Below the pieces are notes generated by a model. The model was given only the letters and a program-made list of their open reading frames with translations, made no database searches and was not told the origin of the DNA. Shown one piece after another: positions 47,155-50,466 of a stretch of DNA of 50,466 nt. The stretch lies in NCBI RefSeq assembly GCF_009696075.1, contig NZ_VUMR01000009.1, forward strand, positions 1 through 50,466. Reading direction: 5' to 3'. Positions within the stretch are counted from its first letter, which is position 1; each line of letters starts with the position of its first letter. The stretch comes from Holdemanella porci (GTDB lineage: Bacteria; Bacillota_I; Bacilli_A; Erysipelotrichales; Erysipelotrichaceae). The translations under genes were made by a program, and so were the position numbers.

Positions 47155-47193
47155 AAAAGAGGGTTGTATCAGCAATCCCTCCCTTTTTATTTG
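47155..47193 (+). terminator. Hairpin with CCCTCCC and T tract
   Basis: GGGTTG and CAATCC pair (one G·U) around TATCAG, and CTCCC-TTTTTATTTG follows. It looks like a plus-strand terminator although no plus-strand gene was identified upstream. Confidence 0.4.
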
Positions 47194-47203
47194 TTATTCG
47201 AGC

Positions 47204-47294
47204 CCAATATTAGCTATAAACCGTTTTGGTGTATATGCCGCCCCTAAAATTCTTGGAGAGCAAATTCACTTGACCCCATCCAAATTTATTGTGC
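47204..47294 (-). repeat. 91-nt repeat element, copy 2
   Basis: Same length and orientation as copy 1 at 45896-45986, about 89% identical by eye. It lies 67 nt beyond the stop codon of the small membrane protein gene at 47362-47565. So both copies sit 3' of a minus-strand small-protein gene. Confidence 0.75.
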
Positions 47295-47361
47295 TCCATA
47301 AACAAGTGATACTCTTTTATTGAGAAAACTTAATTCACACATAGAATCAATAATAATTGGA

Positions 47362-47565
47362 TTAATGTGCATCAGGAAAATCATTTTTGAATTTGCCACC
47401 ATAATGATTGTTTTTATAGTTTCTGATATATAGTAATAAAACCATTATCACTAAAACAATTCCACAGATGGCATACATTGTAGTTGGATTTAAATTATAG
47501 AATAAACAACAGATTACTGTCCCAACAATAATCAATAATCCTATGATTACTAAAAATGTATCCAC
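47362..47565 (-). CDS. Small two-helix membrane protein, unknown function
   Basis: The 67-residue protein (GTG start) has two hydrophobic segments, FLVIIGLLIIVGTVICCLFY and TMYAICGIVLVIMVLLLYI, then a basic/polar tail RNYKNNHYGGKFKNDFPDAH. The ribosome site is weak (GGGTG about 19 nt upstream). Family not recognised. Confidence 0.5.
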   Translation of the reverse strand: MDTFLVIIGLLIIVGTVICCLFYNLNPTTMYAICGIVLVIMVLLLYIRNYKNNHYGGKFKNDFPDAH

Positions 47566-47698
47566 ATATTTTTTTATTTAAGACACCCTTTTTCTTATTA
47601 TAAATAATATTATCTCGCTTGAATAGTTACATTGCTATACTACAACCTCCAAATTATTCGCTTCTCCATCTGTTTCTACTGTTTTTCCCATCATTAAA

Positions 47699-47863
47699 TC
47701 AGGTATTATGCTGAACAAAAAATAAGACAATTATTATAGTAACTACGAGAATACCAACAACTAATTTGTATTTAGCATACTCTTTCATCCCTTTATTCAC
47801 ATCATTTAACTTTCGATTGTCTTCATTCAATTTTTCAATCATCTTTTTCTGCTCGTCTGTCAT
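47699..47863 (-). CDS. Small tail-anchored-like protein, 54 residues
   Basis: MTDEQKKMIEKLNEDNRKLN begins a charged helix of about 30 residues that could form a coiled coil, followed by one hydrophobic segment (LVVGILVVTIIIVLFFV) and a five-residue tail. GGAGGTGTGGTAT places a strong ribosome site before the ATG. It lies in a row of small minus-strand membrane protein genes. Function is unknown. Confidence 0.6.
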   Translation of the reverse strand: MTDEQKKMIEKLNEDNRKLNDVNKGMKEYAKYKLVVGILVVTIIIVLFFVQHNT

Positions 47864-47955
47864 ATACCACACCTCCATTCATTATCGTAATTACATCAGC
47901 AAAAACAAACTAATTACGATTTTGTAAATATAACTGCTCGAATTATTTATTGAAG

Positions 47956-48348
47956 TCATGACTTTCTAAATTTTAATCTTCTCTTCATCGCAATTAACAT
48001 AATACCAATACCACTAAGCGCTAAGATTATCATCGGTACAACACTATAATCATAAAAAACAAAGTAACAAATACTAATCAGAATCAAGAGCAATAACTTT
48101 ATATATCCAAAAATCGCATTTTCATCCGTAAATTGCCAAATATAAAATATTGATATTTTGGTATAAGCAATATGTTTTTTACAGAAATCGAAAAATAAAC
48201 AATTAATAATGAATATTGTCAATATGAGAAACAAAAATTTAGTATGATTATGACAACTGAATAAATCAATTAAAAGTATAATCAAATCCATTATTAAAAA
48301 TAATATTGTATATCTATTTAGTCTTTTCGATAAATTTTCGCATCTCAT
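47956..48348 (-). CDS. Four-helix membrane protein, unknown function
   Basis: The 130-residue protein has four predicted membrane spans (YTILFLIMDLIILLIDLF; FLFLILTIFIINCLFF; IKLLLLILISICYFVFYDY; VVPMIILALSGIGIMLIAM) and a basic C-terminus KRRLKFRKS. AGGAGG lies 11 nt before the ATG. The position among small membrane and secreted proteins is the only hint to role. Confidence 0.55.
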   Translation of the reverse strand: MRCENLSKRLNRYTILFLIMDLIILLIDLFSCHNHTKFLFLILTIFIINCLFFDFCKKHIAYTKISIFYIWQFTDENAIFGYIKLLLLILISICYFVFYDYSVVPMIILALSGIGIMLIAMKRRLKFRKS

Positions 48349-48596
48349 CTTTAGAACATCCTCCTATAATCTGATTTAGTATTTCATTTTAAATATGGAT
48401 TCTTTTGTATATATTGGAATAACATGCATGTAAAGTAACAAGTAAGCAAAATAACTAATTACTATTTTCATATATTTTGTTCTTTTCAAGGATAGCGCTA
48501 TCTCTAATTCAAATATAATATAGAATTTAGAAAAATACAATCGTTATTTTTATAAAGAGTGTTAAAATGAATAAACGATAATATTTATGAAAGTCT

Positions 48597-48625
48597 TTGT
48601 GTAAATACATACGAGTTGCTATAAT
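48597..48625 (+). promoter_or_regulatory. blaI-like promoter with possible operator
   Basis: -35 TTGTGT (48597-48602), 17-nt spacer, -10 TATAAT (48620-48625). TGTA-AA-TACA (48600-48609) is a dyad in the spacer; BlaI/MecI sites contain TACA/TGTA elements, so it is a candidate operator. The rest of 48349-48596 shows nothing definite. Confidence 0.5.
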
Positions 48626-48647
48626 GAATTTAGACGGAGGAACTTAC

Positions 48648-49013
48648 ATGAAATACATTCAATTTACTAAAAAAGAAAATGAGATCATGGATATTTTATG
48701 GAAGCATGATATTGCAATGTCTGCAAATGATATTAAATTAGCTTCCAAAAATATGAGTATCAATACGATTCAGCAAACGTTACAAAAATTATTGGAGATA
48801 AAATATATCAAGGTTGCAGGAATCGGACAGAACAAGAAGGCAATCACAAGATTATATAGACCCGTTATATCCGAAGCAGAATATGTGAATTCATTTATTG
48901 GTGAAGATACACGAGCAAAAATTTCAGCTTATTTTGTTGAGCACACAGATGATTTAGAGATGATTGAACAATTAAAGAATTTGATTCAAGAAAAAGAGAA
49001 AGAGTTAAAATAA
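48648..49013 (+). CDS. BlaI/MecI family transcriptional repressor
   Basis: The 121-residue protein has the BlaI winged helix: QFTKKENEIMDILWKHDIAM, recognition helix MSINTIQQTLQKLLEIKYIK (about residues 41-60), RLYRPVISEAEYV, and a C-terminal dimerisation helix. Such repressors are inactivated by the partner BlaR1-type protease. The start is at MKYIQF, with GGAGG 8 nt upstream; the frame extends back to 48597 over the promoter. Its stop overlaps the next gene by 1 nt. Confidence 0.9.
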   Translation: MKYIQFTKKENEIMDILWKHDIAMSANDIKLASKNMSINTIQQTLQKLLEIKYIKVAGIGQNKKAITRLYRPVISEAEYVNSFIGEDTRAKISAYFVEHTDDLEMIEQLKNLIQEKEKELK

Positions 49014-50110
49014 TGCGATTTTCTGCATCATCTCTTTTCATTACTTTGTGTATCAGTTTTTTGTTGATTCTTCTGTTAGACATTTTACTTTCATATAAAA
49101 AAAGTTATAAATTATTTCGGACAGATTTTATAACAGTACTAATCGTTGTTGTCGTAGTAAGAATGTTTGTGCCACTTGAATTCAAATTTACTAAAACCAT
49201 TATAGTGCCCACAATCATGAATCCAATCATTGTACTGTTGCAATATAAAATTTATGCAAATGTGCAAGTATATCAATTCTTATTATTAGTTTGGGTATTA
49301 GGTATTATATGGAACCTGATTAAATGGATTCGCGCAATTCAAATTACCAAAGACATGTACAAACGTATTGAAAATCATTCAGAACATTATCATATAAGCG
49401 ATTTTATTGATAATTATCAAGAAGAAAATCATGTGGTGTTAAGAACGAACTATGTTTCTTCCCCTATGGTCATGGGCTTTAATAAAACTATATTGATACC
49501 AGACGTATACCTTTCACAAGAAAATTTAAAAAATATATTGCTTCATGAAACATGGCACATTAAAAACCATGATGTGTGCACTAAACAGATTATCAATCTG
49601 TTAGTTATCATGTATTGGTGGTTTATTCCAGTATATAGATTAAGAGATAAAATTGATTTATTTTTGGAAATGCGTGTAGACCATCAAACAACAAGTCCAT
49701 TTTCTAAAGAGGAAGTAATGAAATATATGTATACACTTATAAAAATCCAAAAAAACATTCAAAGTAAAAATGAATTCAAGGGACAATCTACACATTTTAT
49801 GATTCAAGATAATGTACATGTATTAGAATATCGTATAAATTATTTAATGGATGGAATGTATCGAAAAAAAACGAGCAAAATTCTAATGATCGCCGTATTA
49901 GCTCTTCCATTACTTACAAACAGCATTATTTTGGAGTCTGCATTTGAACCTCCAAACAATGAAGATATGTATGATCAATCAGATATAGATAAGGGATATA
50001 TTATTAAACATAAAGATGGAACATATGAATTAGTATTAGACAAAATACGTGTTAAAATATCAAATCCAAAAGATGAATGTTTTAAGGCTGTTCCGTTTAT
50101 AGAGGAGTAA
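49013..50110 (+). CDS. BlaR1/MecR1-like M56 family membrane metallopeptidase, no penicillin sensor domain
   Basis: The 365-residue protein has N-terminal membrane segments (SLFITLCISFLLILLLDILL; LLLVWVLGIIWNLIKWI), the zinc-protease motif LLHETWHIKNHD (HExxH, about residues 182-193), another span ending QIINLLVIMYWWFIPVYRL, and a last span ILMIAVLALPLLTN. The extracellular tail is only about 60 residues, far shorter than the beta-lactam-binding domain of BlaR1. Induction by something other than beta-lactam is likely. Overlaps the repressor gene by 1 nt. Confidence 0.9.
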   Translation: MRFSASSLFITLCISFLLILLLDILLSYKKSYKLFRTDFITVLIVVVVVRMFVPLEFKFTKTIIVPTIMNPIIVLLQYKIYANVQVYQFLLLVWVLGIIWNLIKWIRAIQITKDMYKRIENHSEHYHISDFIDNYQEENHVVLRTNYVSSPMVMGFNKTILIPDVYLSQENLKNILLHETWHIKNHDVCTKQIINLLVIMYWWFIPVYRLRDKIDLFLEMRVDHQTTSPFSKEEVMKYMYTLIKIQKNIQSKNEFKGQSTHFMIQDNVHVLEYRINYLMDGMYRKKTSKILMIAVLALPLLTNSIILESAFEPPNNEDMYDQSDIDKGYIIKHKDGTYELVLDKIRVKISNPKDECFKAVPFIEE

Positions 50111-50117
50111 ATAATTT

Positions 50118-50325
50118 ATGAAAAAAATAATGATTATGTTAGTGTTGATCGCATCTATGAATATAGTAACACCTGTTTTAGCAAATGAAACTGAAGTCAC
50201 TACAGATATTTCCATACAAAGAGAAACTAGTCTGTTAATTCAAAGATAAAAACGGAAGATTGTATAAAAGATTATGGAATCAAACATTGAATAAATGGGT
50301 TGGAGACCATTGGATTCCTTATTAA
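50118..50325 (+). pseudogene. Small secreted peptide gene, frameshifted
   Basis: It begins 7 nt after the M56 gene stop, with AGAGGAG as ribosome site. A signal peptide (KKIMIMLVLIASMNIVTPVL, cleavage after ALA-type LANE) leads to a short mature region ending at TAA after ISIQRETSLLIQR (43 codons). A neighbouring frame continues as KDKNGRLYKRLWNQTLNKWV then GDHWIPY and a stop at 50325. The aromatic/basic tail resembles small secreted peptides of gut clostridia, so one frameshift near 50240 is likely. Alternatively the short form is real. Confidence 0.5.
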
Positions 50326-50339
50326 TAAATTTAAAATAG

Positions 50340-50466
50340 TTGGTACTATGTCAAGATTTAAGACAACTTAAATATCTGTTTTTTTAATGTTTATGTTTCA
50401 AATATTGTTTTTCAAAATTTTGTGGAGATTCATATTCACAATGTGAGTGAATTCGTGTTGTATTAT
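50340..50466 (-). mobile_element. IS3-family insertion sequence end, truncated by the window
   Basis: On the minus strand a frame entering from the right edge reads NTTRIHSHCEYESPQNFEKQ then YLKHKH and stop (50386-50384). YNxxRIHS...SPxxFE is the C-terminus of IS3-family OrfB (DDE) transposases. The sequence TTGGTACTATGTCAAGATTT just beyond (about 50340) looks like the element's terminal inverted repeat. Only the right end is in view. Confidence 0.7.

Noticed and set aside
45896-47294. Integron attC-like cassette sites
   Set aside because: The two repeats follow small genes in one orientation, but no paired R'/R'' core sites, long imperfect palindrome or integrase gene were seen.

Overview
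The window is AT-rich (roughly one-third G+C by eye). Genes start behind strong AGGAGG-type ribosome sites, promoters are TTGACA/TATAAT-like, and there is a T-box, LicT-type antiterminators, BlaI/BlaR1-like regulators and PTS permeases. This points to a low-GC Bacillota. The mix of bile salt hydrolase, PTS sugar uptake and MATE pumps suggests a gut commensal, perhaps of the Erysipelotrichales, but that is inference; no rRNA or marker gene settles it.

Layout. 1-4.4 kb: a transposase 3' remnant, a nucleotidyltransferase, a DegV/FakB protein, a tRNA-Glu, a broken sodium symporter gene and a LOG-family hydrolase. 4.4-9.5 kb: a hexitol module, with sorE-like dehydrogenase, DeoR regulator and mtlA on the minus strand and fruK divergent; shared repeats lie in the promoter region. 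A second, identical tRNA-Glu follows. 10-24 kb, nearly all minus strand: MATE-ROK-GntR; metallophosphoesterase and lipoprotein; a T-box-led amino acid ABC operon with an aminotransferase; an orphan HPt protein; a PFL/ACT/ALDH operon headed by a decayed iron alcohol dehydrogenase; and a split Rpn nuclease gene. 24-28.4 kb: YigZ, a small membrane protein and a GNAT enzyme on the plus strand, then a bile salt hydrolase and a frameshifted DUF871/MupG gene. 28.4-44.8 kb: split chromate transporter, HAD phosphatase, FeoA-FeoB fusion, a complete beta-glucoside PTS operon with two RAT elements, MarR-MATE, CCA transferase, SseB, PmbA/TldD and NanE. 44.9-45.6 kb: a seven-tRNA array. 45.6-50.5 kb: an accessory region with a secreted protein, four small membrane proteins, a duplicated 91-nt element, a BlaI/BlaR1 pair, a frameshifted small secreted peptide gene, and the end of an IS3-family element.

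How it works together. Several loci handle sugars: mannitol-type PTS, beta-glucoside PTS with 6-phospho-beta-glucosidase, NanE and a ROK protein. The dehydrogenase plus 1-phosphofructokinase suggest that hexitol phosphate enters glycolysis through fructose 1-phosphate rather than fructose 6-phosphate. Gene decay is common: at least seven broken genes are visible.

The most notable unexplained signals are two intergenic small-RNA candidates sharing one architecture (two hairpins, a CUCUCCC tract, a terminator); a 'GCACU' hairpin at the predicted 5' end of all three tRNA transcripts; and the small-protein island with repeated 3' elements next to BlaI/BlaR1. All calls come from reading the sequence; no database search was done.
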